Position numbers and translations under genes: made by a program. This document shows positions 24,401 to 36,400 of a stretch of DNA of 64,000 nt, piece after piece; the first letter of the stretch is position 1, and each line of letters begins with the position of its first letter. Below the pieces are notes generated by a model that was given only the letters and a program-made list of their open reading frames with translations, made no database searches and was not told where the DNA came from. This stretch comes from Mesostigma viride (Eukaryota > Streptophyta > Mesostigmatophyceae > Mesostigmatales > Mesostigmataceae). The DNA lies in assembly GCA_009746045.1 (NCBI GenBank), contig RPFO01000059.1, positions 1,677,489 to 1,741,488 on the forward strand. The letters run 5' to 3'.

Positions 24401-27400
24401 TCCGCGCCACTATCCACTATCCGCGCCATTATCCACTATCCGCGCCATTATCCACTATCCGCGCCATTATCCACTATCCGCGCCACTATCCACTATCCGC
24501 GCCATTATCCACTATCCGCGCCACTATCCACTATCCGCGCCATTATCCACTATCCGCGCCATTATCCACTATCCGCGCCATTATCCACTATCCGCGCCAC
24601 TATCCACTATCCGCGCCATTATCCACTATCCGCGCCACTATCCACTATCCGCGCCATTATCCACCATCCGGGCTATCGCTTCGCATGGCAACCTGTTTTA
24701 GACAGAGTTTGGCGCCCTATGCTGTTGCACGTCTGTTCGACTAGTAGTTAGAGCGGGCATGCGTGGTACTGTCCGCGTGGCATTGTGTGCGCGGCGTTGT
24801 GGGCATGTTTGGCAGCGATAGGATGTCATGGTCCACCCCTGGGGCAGTGGCTGGCTCTCTCGTCCTTGATGCTGTCTAATGTGCCGTGCAGGTGCGGTGG
24901 CAATGCAAGGGCGCTTGGGTCAGGCCTCTCCCCCCCACCCTGGTCAAGCCGCCCGTGCATCAAATCCATCACATAAGATAGTCAGTCGTCTTGGCTTTGG
25001 GGCTATGATTCGCTGGCTCGCTAGCTGTTCCTGGCAGGCTGGCCAGGCGCGGACATGTCGCGTTGGTTTGATGACTCGGTGCTGATGGCAACCAGGGCAG
25101 TAGCGTGCCACCGCCATGGGGAGAAAGCATGTTGGCAGAGAGGTTGTCAGAGTTTGCAAAAAAACAACAGTTCTGCATCAACCGTTCGCCTTGTGGCGGC
25201 TGCCAGATGAACTGCATGGTCGGGTTGCCCCTTCATTAGTCAACACGTAGGGGTCTCTTTATGCATTTTTGGGCAACGTGGACAAGGTGACTGACCTTTG
25301 ATGTGCAGCGTGGAGGCAGTGAATTAAGTCTTTGGGTGCAGCCGGCAGCGTTGACAGTTTGTGTGCAGCGTGGAGGCAGAATGGCCTGGGGTTGTCCCGG
25401 CAAGTACATTGCACGCATTGGTAGTTTTATGATGTATAGAATTGAACTACTATCTGCAAAATTACTACCCATGTGGGCAGCGTATTTGCTGTCACCTTGG
25501 TGCGACACCTGGCGCGATGTCATGATGGTGGTGGGAATGTGTGCGTACGAATATGCAACGCTCCCGTGCACCCATGAAAGAACATGAAGATGCTACTGTG
25601 CACCCTCCTATGGTAGCGAAACCTCATCATTTTGCGCGTGGATATCCCTCGATTGGCTGGTGGCCCCGTCCTGCCCCGTGGCACCCTGCCATCTCACGTG
25701 CACCGCATCGTACGTTGGCAGTTGGAGGCGAGCCTGGGCTGGGTGCCGCCGTCCGCCCCAAGCAACGACGCGGATGCCAGCACGGGCGCGGAGGTGAGTA
25801 GTCCTGCATTTGTTCCTGGATGCGTCTGGTTGGGCTCACATCTCTGCCAGCATTCAGCTGTGGGTCGTGTACTACTGCCTGCACTTGTGTGGACTTCTTC
25901 AACTCGCGTACTCAACGCCCCTTTGTGCGGCCACCTGTGCTGTACTGCTGCGCGGCGAAACCACGGCAGGTGTGCACGCTGCTCCCTGAGGCAGAAGATT
26001 CGGGCTGGCAATGGACCACCGTCCGCACCACGCCCGCAGCAGCAGTGGCAGGAAAAACCTTGACGGGGGACGGCACAGGGAGCGCCCAGGGACCCGCTGG
26101 GTCGGCGCCAATTGGCGATGCGGAGGACGGCGCGCGGCAGAACGGGGCTGACTCGACACCCGCGGTGGCGGATGCTGACGGTGACTGGGACAGGGAGGCT
26201 GGCGCAGGGGGTGACGTGACGATGGTGGATGCACAGGATCGGGGCGGGGCCGCTAGGAGTGGGCCACCGGCCTCATCTCCAGACCACGGTTCTGAGGATG
26301 GTGGGTTTCCAACGGGGGAAGGGGCCAGTTCTGGTGAGGACGGTTGCGGGGGTCAGCATGGGGACAACTATGGCGGCCAGTTGCAGGAGGACGGGGAGGA
26401 GGAGCACCCGGATGATGATGATGGGATGCTGGACGCCCCCCCCGTGGCGCTGGGTGTGGTAAGCGCACTGGTGCCCCCTCGAAGTGACGTAAGCCAGCAG
26501 GACGGGGGCGGGTACCGCCGCTGGGTGGTGGGCGAGGAGGCGGCACGGGTGTCCCCCGAGGATCCGTATGTGCTGCGGTGGCCGATGCGGCGCGGCAAGT
26601 TCAACGTGGGGGCTGGCTACTCACTGCAGCAGGTGGGTGGTGGGGAGGGCTGATGTGATGTATATTCCCTTGTGGCTGAGTGGATGAAGACTTTGCCAGC
26701 ATTGAGGAGCCGCTTGCTTCAAACGGGCCAAGCGATCGATGCGGTTGCCCAGCAGGTAGTCGAAGCAGGAGGCGAAGTGCACGCATGGCGGTGAGGCGGT
26801 GCGTATGTAAGCAGAGGCACCCGAACGCCGCACGAAGGGCCAGCATTCGTGCCATGTTATTGGCTGTTACTTTCGTTGTGCCTCAAAGGCCATACCCTTC
26901 GTCCCTGGGATGATGGCAAAGGGGATTTGGCTGTCATGGGGCATGCCCCTCTTACGCCGGCTCACCCTCCCCCCACCCTCCCGGGCGGAATGAGAAAGCC
27001 AGCGCTCGGTTCCCAATACTGTTGGCTCCAATGCTGTGGCCTCTTCAGTAAACATGGTGTGCTGATCCTGCACTTGCTTGCTGACCACACCTTGCACACC
27101 CTGGCAGGTGCTGGACGACATGCATGCGATCTGGGAGAAGGCCATCCGTGACGACCTGCAGCTCACGGCCAAGGACCGCGAGGAGTTAGCGGTGGTGCTC
27201 GTGGTGCCCGACACGTTGGAGACGCGCGGTGGGTGGCGGGATTTTTGCGGTGGTGTGGTAGGGGTGGGGGTGCTCTGTGTGTGTGGTGGGCTTGTTGTTG
27301 TGGATGTGGGGGAGGACATGTGCTGTAGCATGGGCTGATGTCGCATGGGCTGGTGGGGCACCGATGAGGTTGCTCGGGTGCAGGCAGGAACACCTCTCGA

Positions 27401-30400
27401 CGTCGATGCCTAGTATCATATGGATGGGCGAAGGAATGGGCCGGGCAGAGGGCTATCTTGACCGGACAGATGTTTTGATGAATGGGCAGGTTGTGGGCTC
27501 TTTTGCATGATTGGGTGCTATTCTTGTTTGCACGCCTCCCAACTCTGCCTGATGGTACCTTGTCGCCGACTTGTCTGCTGGCATCCCTGTTTCGTGTTCT
27601 ATCCTCCATGCCCATGCTTGCGCCCGCCACAGAGGTCAAGGAGCTGATTGGGCTCATCCTCAAGGACTTGGCCTTTGCGTCCATGATTATCCACCAGGTG
27701 CGCGCCGCATCGCGGGACGTGTTTGATGGAGCTTTGCAGCACGTCCGCAGTCTAGGCACCTTTGTGGCCATGTACGCTATGCTGGCTGCGAAGGGCTGCC
27801 GTTTGGCTGGTGAGGTTCCCATGAATATCCCTTGCTGGGGGGGCCACATGCCCTCTCCATCGGATCTGTACTTGAGTCTGCAGGAGAATCCTTGAAAGGG
27901 AGTGCACGCAACACAAGAGGGCCCAGTCCCACGTTCCTATCATCCTTCCTATTTGTCATCCTTCCTACTTGTCATCCTTCCTACTTGTCATCCTTCCTGT
28001 TTGTCATCCTGCCTATTTGTCATCCTTCCTACTTGTCATCCTTCCTATTACTCGTGTTCTACAGCTGTCTTGGTAGAAGGTGTGCGGTGCAATGCGGCGG
28101 CGGGCCATGACCGTGTGGACACCCGTCTCCCTTTGTACCGTGTGGGTGACATGGCATCTCGTGCCACCCGTGCTCATCATGTGTCTTCATTGCCCTCACG
28201 TATATCCACGCTCAACCCACACGTGACCCACGCTTGACCCACGCTTGACCTTCTCTTGACCCACGCTTGACCCACGCTTGACCCACGCTTGATCCACGCT
28301 TGACCCACGCTTGACCCACGCTTGACCCACGCTTGACCCACGCTTGACCCACGCTTGACCCACGCTTGACCCACGCTTGACCCACGCTTGACCCACGCTT
28401 GACCCACGCTTGACCCACGCTTGACCCACGGCTGACCCACTGCGGCTGCTGGCCTTGTCCTGCTGCCTCCGCAGGAGAGCGTCGCGGCCTGCATCGGCAA
28501 CAACATCTCCTCGGCATGCATCGTCAACGTGGGCGCGCAGACCACGGTGGCCGCATGCGTGGAGGTGGGCAAGCCTGTGTGTGCAGGCGGCCAGTTAGGA
28601 ACACTAACACCTGACTCCTGGCAAAGCAGGACAACTCCTGCCTCCTGCCTCCCGCCTCCTGAGGAATGGTGGAGCCATGTGGCGCACGCGCAGGCGACGG
28701 CCTCACTAGGCAACGGCCCAAGCGTTGTAGCAACCAGTATACGGGTCTAGTGACCAGTAACGGGTCTAGTACAGCAGGCGACGGCCTCACTAGGCAACGG
28801 CCCAAGCGTTGTAGCAACCAGTATACGGGTCTAGTGACCAGTAACGGGTCTAGTACAGCAGGCGACGGCTTCACTAGGCAACGGCCCAAGCGTTGTAGCA
28901 ACCAGTATACGGGTCTAGTGACCAGTAACGGGTCTAGTACAGCAGGCGACGGCTTCACTAGGCAACCCCTATTCATGTAGTGACAAGTAACGGGTCTAGT
29001 ACAGCAGGCGACGGCTTCACTAGGCAACCCCTATTCATGTAGTAACAAGTAACGGGTCAAGTACAGCAGGCGACGGCTTCACTAGGCAACCCCTATTCAT
29101 GTAGTAACAAGTAACGGGTCTAGTACAGCAGGCGACGGCTTCACTAGGCAACCCCTATTCATGTAGTAACAAGGAACGGGTCTAGTACAGCAGGCGACGG
29201 CTTCACTAGGCAACGGCCCAAGCGTTGTAGCAACCAGTATACGGGTCTAGTGACCAGTAACGGGTCTAGTACAGCAGGCGACGGCTTCACTAGGCAACCC
29301 CTATTCATGTAGTAACAAGGAACGGGTCTAGTACAGCAGGCGACGGCTTCACTAGGCAACCCCTATTCATGTAGTAACAAGGAACGGGTCTAGTACAGCA
29401 GGCGACGGCTTCACTAGGCAACCCCTATTCAGGGCGCTCAAAACTCAGCGGGCATTTGGGGGGCTTAACAAAGGGGTTGGATTCCAAAAATGTAGGGCGC
29501 CTCCCCTCCTTCCTTTGCACGTGCCCCTCTCGTGTGCACGCAGCTGGTGTCCCCAGGTGTACATGACGATGCAACAAGTTTGTCGCAATGGTCTGCTTGT
29601 AGTGCTCGGGAGGCACACCAGCTCCTGGATGACACATTGGTCCCGTCAGCGCCATGCCCCTTGGACACGCCCCTTGCACAAGCGCCGTTCAAGGTGCCGT
29701 CGCCGTTGTTGTTTGGCTGGCGACACTTTGTGCGACACGCACTCTCCCATCTGGACCTCAAACTTGTCAGCCATTTTATTTTCCGATGCTGCTCAAGCAC
29801 TTGTACTTGTGTTGCTCGTGGGCCTGTGCGCGCTGTCTCGCAGGATGGATCGATTGTGCCAGGGAGCCGCCTGGTGATGCCGTTCGGAGGGGATGTGAGT
29901 AGCATGAACATGCCGTTGGGAGGGGATGTGAGTAGCACGGTGATGCCGTTCGGAGGGGATGTGAGTAGCACGGTGATGCCGTTGGGAGGGGATGTGAGTA
30001 GCACGGTGATGCCGTTCGGAGGGGATGTGAGTAGCGCGGTGATGCCGTTGGGAGGGGATGTGACTAGCACGGTGATGCCGTTCGGAGGGGATGTGAGTAG
30101 CACGGTGATGCCGTTGGGAGGGGATGTGAGTAGCACGGTGATGCCGTTTGGAGGGGATGTGAGTAGCACGGTGATGCCGTTGGGAGGGGATGTGAGTAGC
30201 ACGGTGATGCCGTTCGGAGGGGATGTGAGTAGCACGGTGATGCCGTTCGGAGGGGATGTGAGTGGCACGAGCATGGGCACCCCCTTTGGATTACGATGCT
30301 TGGGGTGTGTGGCCAGGGTACCACCTGCTCGTGTAGCAGGTGTCCCATGGCTCGCCAAACGGCTCGTGCAGTGATCGTCTCAGTAGTATCTCCGCTCTCC

Positions 30401-33400
30401 TTGTTGTGGCCATAAAGTAGCGTTGTTGGCCGTAGAGTTGATTGTGCACCTGGGGGTGGGGCCGCTTCATGAAGGTGCATGCAAATAGTGGCATGCAAAT
30501 AGTGGCATGCAGATAGTGGCATGCAAATGCTCATGCGCAGGTGGATCATGCGTAATGCTGCACGGCTGCCAGCAGTTACCGTGCGTGGGTCGGTGAGGGG
30601 CGGGCATGGACATGTTTTGGGGGTGCCAGCGCCCCCACGGGGAACACTCTGCTGAGGACACTCATGAAACATGGGTTCTGGGGGACGGTCTCGAGCCAGC
30701 ATGGCCTGGGTGCATCAAGCTAGAAGGTGCTGGCGCGTGGGCATCGCAACAGATTGTGCATGCTTGGCTGGGGCTACGCCTGTTTTCTCTGGCAGTTAGG
30801 TGGGTGGCTTCAGCATTACCTCTCTCACCAAGTGCTGCTGGTGACGGCAACGTCGGCACCTTGCCAACCACCACTAGCCCAACCACACGCGGGGGACGTC
30901 ACAGAACCAAGTTAAAGGGTCACCATCGACCACGCGGCCGCGTGTGGGCATGTGGGCATGCTGCTATTTCCGATCTCAAGCTCTGTGGTCGCTAGACGGC
31001 AGGCAGATCATCACCTCCAGTGCCGCGCACAATGGACACCGTTTTTACAACCCCCAACCACCTCTCCTTGTGCGAGTGTGGCCAACCTCCTATGCCACGT
31101 GCCACAGGACCTGACGCGCTCCGCCCTCTGGTTCGTCTCACGTCCTAAGACGCTTTATTACACACCCGAGGCTTACACCACCAACCCCCTTTTACCTTGT
31201 CCACGTGCCACAGGACCTGACGCGCTCCGCCCTCTGGTTTGTCAAGCGAGGTTGTGCGGGCGCATTCCCGTATGCCGAGTGCAACCCTTGGGAGAGCACA
31301 CAGGACTTTCTGATCCTGCAGGAGCTGCTGCTCAAGATGTGCACCATGGGGGTAAGTAGCTCTTGCTAGGGCATGGGGGTAAGGAGCTCTTTTTAGCGCA
31401 TGGGGGGCTGCTCGTTGTAATGCTGCTTCTAAAAATGTGCACCATGGGGTTACGTGTTGTGTACAAGACAGGCAGCATGTCAATTTCCTCCCTGTGGTAG
31501 TGCCTCACAAGCTTGTATCCATTCTTTAGTCGTGGGCAATGCGCAAGTATTGTTGCTGCTCGAACTCACCATGTGACGATCGGAGCGACAGCGGCACAGG
31601 GAATCCGAGGCATGCGTAATGTTACAGCCAGCTGTTGCCCACACCTTCCCCCGTTCTCAGAGCTTGGGCCATCGTTATTAGCCGTCATGGTAAGGCTCTG
31701 AGATCGCCACCTGCATGACGCGCAAGACGCAGCTGTCTGCGTCTTTGAGTGCCGCCGAGGCATGTAGTTGCTCATGATGAGCTGATGTTACGGACGTCCA
31801 TGCTGGAGTCATTTGCAACGCACAAAACGTACATGAGCCTATGACTACACCTATGTTTTTACCCTCCTGGGTGCTTCTGCTTGGTGCAAGGTCGTGTGCA
31901 TGTACGGGGATGCCTGCATGTTGTGGTATCCTGGACATGACACGTCCCCTCTTGGGCGTGTTGGGAACCCTTTCTTGGGCGATACGTGCCCCCCTCCTTT
32001 GGTCCCCACCCACCCACAGGCTGCTGGCGACACGGACCGGCAGCCCAAGCCGTGGAGGTTTCGCGTGCGTAAGAAGGGGGAACCGGCCCGGTGCTTCCAG
32101 GCGCCAGTCGGCTCGCTCCGGCACGTGAGTCATCCCCTGGCCCACGTAGGGGCTTGCAGGGCATTATGTGCCACGGGCATTAAGTGCTTGCGGGTATTAT
32201 GTACCAGCCCGTTGCCTGTATATAGCGCTTGTCAAGTCATGGGGGGACGCAGGTAGTGTGGTGCTACAAGTTTTGTGCTACAAGGAACCCTTGGTGGCCC
32301 CCGGGCATCAGAGGTGTCTCGGCAGCGGTGGATATATCAAGTGGGTAGGGCGGGATGTAATCCGGTGAGGACGGTGCAACCAGTTATGGGGTCGCAGGCG
32401 TCAGTTTAATGCAGGCAGGTCACGGCAGCATGCTCACAGAAGCGGGTAGGCATGCCGGCTGCTTGGCATGTGGCTGTGTTGCAATTTGCATGGTAGTGAC
32501 GCTTGCCATGTGGAGGCATGGGTAAGGGCGGACACTGGGCAGAGCCTGTTGTTTCCGTTCCCATCATGATTTGTCTTTTGTGTGAATGGAGGCAGGTGAA
32601 TGAAGGCAAGTAGTGTCGTTCCTGACCAGGGTGGTGAGGGGATTTGCTTGGTTTCTTGAATGAGAGGATGAGGCCACCACCTTTGACCAGAGCCCACAGG
32701 AACATCAGTGCTGCCCATCACGGCGGGCGATACAGCTGGGCTCGCCCTTTGTCGCGTAGACTTATGCTGTTCCACGAAGGGGGGTGCTGCCTGCTGACCT
32801 GTGTGGCGTGATGTCACCATGCTGATGTCATCGTCCAGGTGCTGGCCCTGGGGCTCACAAACCCATTGCTGTTGGACATCTTTGAGGAGGACGTGGAGCA
32901 CGGACATGGGTGAGTGCGCGGCGCCGGTAGGTAGCCACGCGTGGACCCGCACTAACCCATGTAGCCGATGATAGGTTGGGCGGCACCTTGAATGACTGGC
33001 TGCCTGATATATGTATGCCTCGAAATACCTACTTGTTGACAGTTGAAGCCGTTATATAGGTGTCCCCATCCTATCGATGCCTTTTGAATGTTCCTTTCCC
33101 CCCCTTGCGGGGCTGCGGCTGAGCGTGTGATGCTTATTATGCATGGGGAGTCTTGGGTTATGGGAATTTTGCATGGCAGCCGTTCGCCTTGTGCTGAACG
33201 AACAGGCACGCTACCACAAACAGGCACGCTCCCTGACAGCCCCCACTTGATGTGCTGCTCTCAGGTGGGCAGTGCACGTGCACAGGTGGACCCGTCATTC
33301 CTGCACAAACATATACCTGTTTTACTCGTCGAATGTCCTGCTGTCATCCGTCAGTTTTCTTCTCCCTCTCGAACGGGTGGCTTGTGCGCTGAAGCACGCC

Positions 33401-36400
33401 CAACAATTGGGTGCATGTCTGTCAACCGTCCCTCCCCCCCCCCATCTCCCCCCCTGGTCAGGCGCCACCACGAGGACTTCGAGGACACGCTGGATGACGC
33501 CTACCTGGTGGAGCTGGCCCCGTCCCGCCGCATCGATGCGCTCAACAAGCAGTTTGCCGAGGGGGCCGCGATGGGGGGGATGGTGGGGCTGCCCGTGGGG
33601 GGCGAAGGGGCAGGCCTGCTCAACGCCTCCATCGCCGGTACAGGTGCCAGTGGCATCGCGGCAGACAGCCCTGCGCCGATGGACACCGCCAATGTGGCTA
33701 GTGTGCGCGAGATGCCTGCTCACGATGGGTCAGTGAGGGGGGGGGGCGAGGATGGTCTCACCAGCGGGGATGTGTTGGGGGCAACATCAAATGATCCCGG
33801 AGGACCCTCCTCATCCTCGGCTGCGCAGCAAGGGTCGCGCGAAGCAGGTCAAGGGGGGGGAGCGAGGGGTATGGGTAGCAGCGGCGCGCATGCCGCATCC
33901 GCGTCGGCGGCAATGGTGTCCGAGTCGCTGCTCTCCGTTCCCCGCATGATCGTCAAGAGTATTCTGTCCAGCGGTGAGTGCCGTTGTACCAATTCGTGTG
34001 GAAGCACAGCAGAGTGCCCAGCATGTGGGTGGGTGGGTGGGTGGGTGGGTGGGTGGGTGGGTGGGTGGGTGGGTGGGTGGGTGGGTGGGTGGGTGGGTGG
34101 GTGGGTGGGTGGGTGGGTGGGTGGGTGGGTGGGTGGGTGGGTGGGTGGGTGGTCATCAACAGCCAACAGCATACGGTCCAGCGGAGGGTTTCCATGAACA
34201 TCCAGAGTTCCTCGTGGTACCTTTCCTAGCGGCATGCTGGTATGTGGGCAAGCAACCCACAGGCCATGTGCCGCGGATCACCAAGAGCATCCTGTCCAAC
34301 AGTGAATCGCCCGTATGCTGCGATGCTCATACACGCACAGCCCCGCTAGGCTTGCAGACCACTTTTAGTGTTGCGGGGTTAGAACCTGTATCGGTTGTCG
34401 ATCATGACCCGCCATGCGCTGGTGTGCCGGTGTCAATCGGGCCCACCACGTCTGCAGGGTCGCTGGCGGTTCGTCCTGGCCATCAGGTAGACAGTTGCAC
34501 ACGTGGTGAGGGATGGCTTTGGCAGGAAGCCTGAGAGGCCAGCATGCGCAACGGTTTGTGGAGGTTTCGCAAAGCTTTGCTAAGTTGTTGTTAAGTGGAT
34601 TTTAAAGGACTGCTGTGGTGGTGGCTGATTCGTGGCAGGTGGTGCGTTTTGTTGCCTGTGCTTCCTGCTTTATGCCACCTGTTTTCCAGAAGCCAGACGC
34701 CGGTGCGTGTAGTAGCAGTATGTTTGCAGCCGGCTTCTGCTGTGTGGTCGCGCTCCAGAGCTGCGATGCTCTGGATACTTTTAAAGTTATCTTGCTTGGA
34801 TCGATGTCTGTACTGGAGAAGTCTTGCGCGTAGAGGCATACGAGCTGCGCCATCCCTTACTACGAATAACGCAGTGGGGGCGCTGAGGTACATGTTAACC
34901 TTGCAGAGCATTCCCTGTCACGTGTTCTGCAGTGCACTGGTTATGGTGGCTACAGTGCATGTCGCTGTTGGTGGCCACAGGAGTGACCCAGGGCTGACAT
35001 AGTCACGTTGCTTCTTTGGGATTGCATGCATTCCTATGTGGCAACCACAGGGCGGCTGGACTTGAAGCGAAAGATGTTTGCCAGCATACAGCTGGTAGGT
35101 GCGGTGCAATAATGGGCAGCCACATCTGCTCCCAATTCTCACATCGCAAGCTGTCAGCCTTGCGCCCGCGCCCCTTCATAGATTGTTGGGATATGAGTTT
35201 GTTACATATGCCGAGACTCCCGCATCATGCAGTTTTTCTTTACTAGACTAATTAGAGATTGGGCATTAATGGAATAATGATGTGCCTGATTCTGATAATA
35301 CGGTCCTTGGCTTTTCCATGATGCTTCCCCCTTTGCAGGTGGGCGGCACGGTGATGATGAAGGGGGTCATCGACGTATTGGAGGAGAGGTGAGTGGCTGG
35401 TGAACGGTTCCGTGCTTTTTTTATCCCTGCATGGGCTGCCTGTGGTCGAGCTATATGCAGAAGTAAGGACCATGCTGAGATGGAGCAAGGACAATAAAAA
35501 AAATATTGCGAGGACGCACATACGACTGGAGGGCACGAATCCAGTTCCCCCTCTAGCCACGGCTGCCATGGGCTAACCCTGGCGGATGCAGCCTGGTGCA
35601 GGCGCATCTCTTACGGCAGTATCTTGTTAAAAGGCCTGCCAAGGCCCTCATGCAGCGCTTTCCAATGCTCTTTGCAGTCGGCCAAGCACGGTCCACAATC
35701 GTCTAGCACTGAGTGTAGTGCCAATTACTAACTGCTCGGATCTATGTACAGTAAATATCTGCATACACCTCCGACATAATATCAGGGTCCCCCCAGCCCT
35801 TGTCTCTAAATCAAATGCATAGTCGCACATCGCGGATATTTCTGCAAACATACATGGAGTGAGGCTGAATGGGCAACCGTGGGTTTGCAAGTAGGGCCAG
35901 AACAAGCCTCTTGCATGGGTCCGTCACCACCTGTGGCGTATCTGAATGCGTCTGAGCTCTAGATATAGGGGCCATCAAGTTTCGTTTAAGTGGCCAGCCG
36001 GAGCGGCTGCTTAGGTTTTAGCGGGCAAGTGTTCGAAGCGCGTCATTGGTGAATTACTCGGGAACTTGGGTTTCCCCGCGAAACTCCAACCGCACGTTCA
36101 GATTTCCAAATCTCAAGTAAAGTTCGGCGCAACTTTCTGAACGGGGGCAGTTGACGAGCAGCATTCCTCCGGACGAATGAATTGCGTTCCATACTTGCGC
36201 AAAATTTTGAAAGGTAGCTTGCGTGCAGCCCTACTAAAATTTGCGCGGACGTTCAGATTTCCAAATCTCAAGTAAATTTCGGCGGAACTTTCTGAACAGG
36301 GGTAGTTGGCGGGCAGCGTTCCTCCAGACGAATGAAATGCGTTCCATACTAGCGCAAAATTTTGAAAGGTAGCTTGCGTGCAGCCCTACTAAAATTTGCG

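Noticed and set aside
19208-24751. Open frames of 1847, 1669 and 777 codons rich in HYPRHYPLSAPLS repeats
   Set aside because: They are the 19-bp minisatellite read in its three plus frames, inside an ARP9 intron bounded by exons with matching phase.
28688-29432. CRISPR-like or rRNA spacer repeat
   Set aside because: It is a contiguous composite minisatellite with no unique spacers and no rRNA sequence nearby.
29532-30374. 280-codon plus-strand ORF as an independent gene
   Set aside because: Its conserved part is ARP9 exon 29844-29894; the rest is the junction minisatellite and flanking intron.
34022-34235. Open frames encoding repeated GGWV or HPPT motifs
   Set aside because: They are frames through the GGGT microsatellite in an intron.
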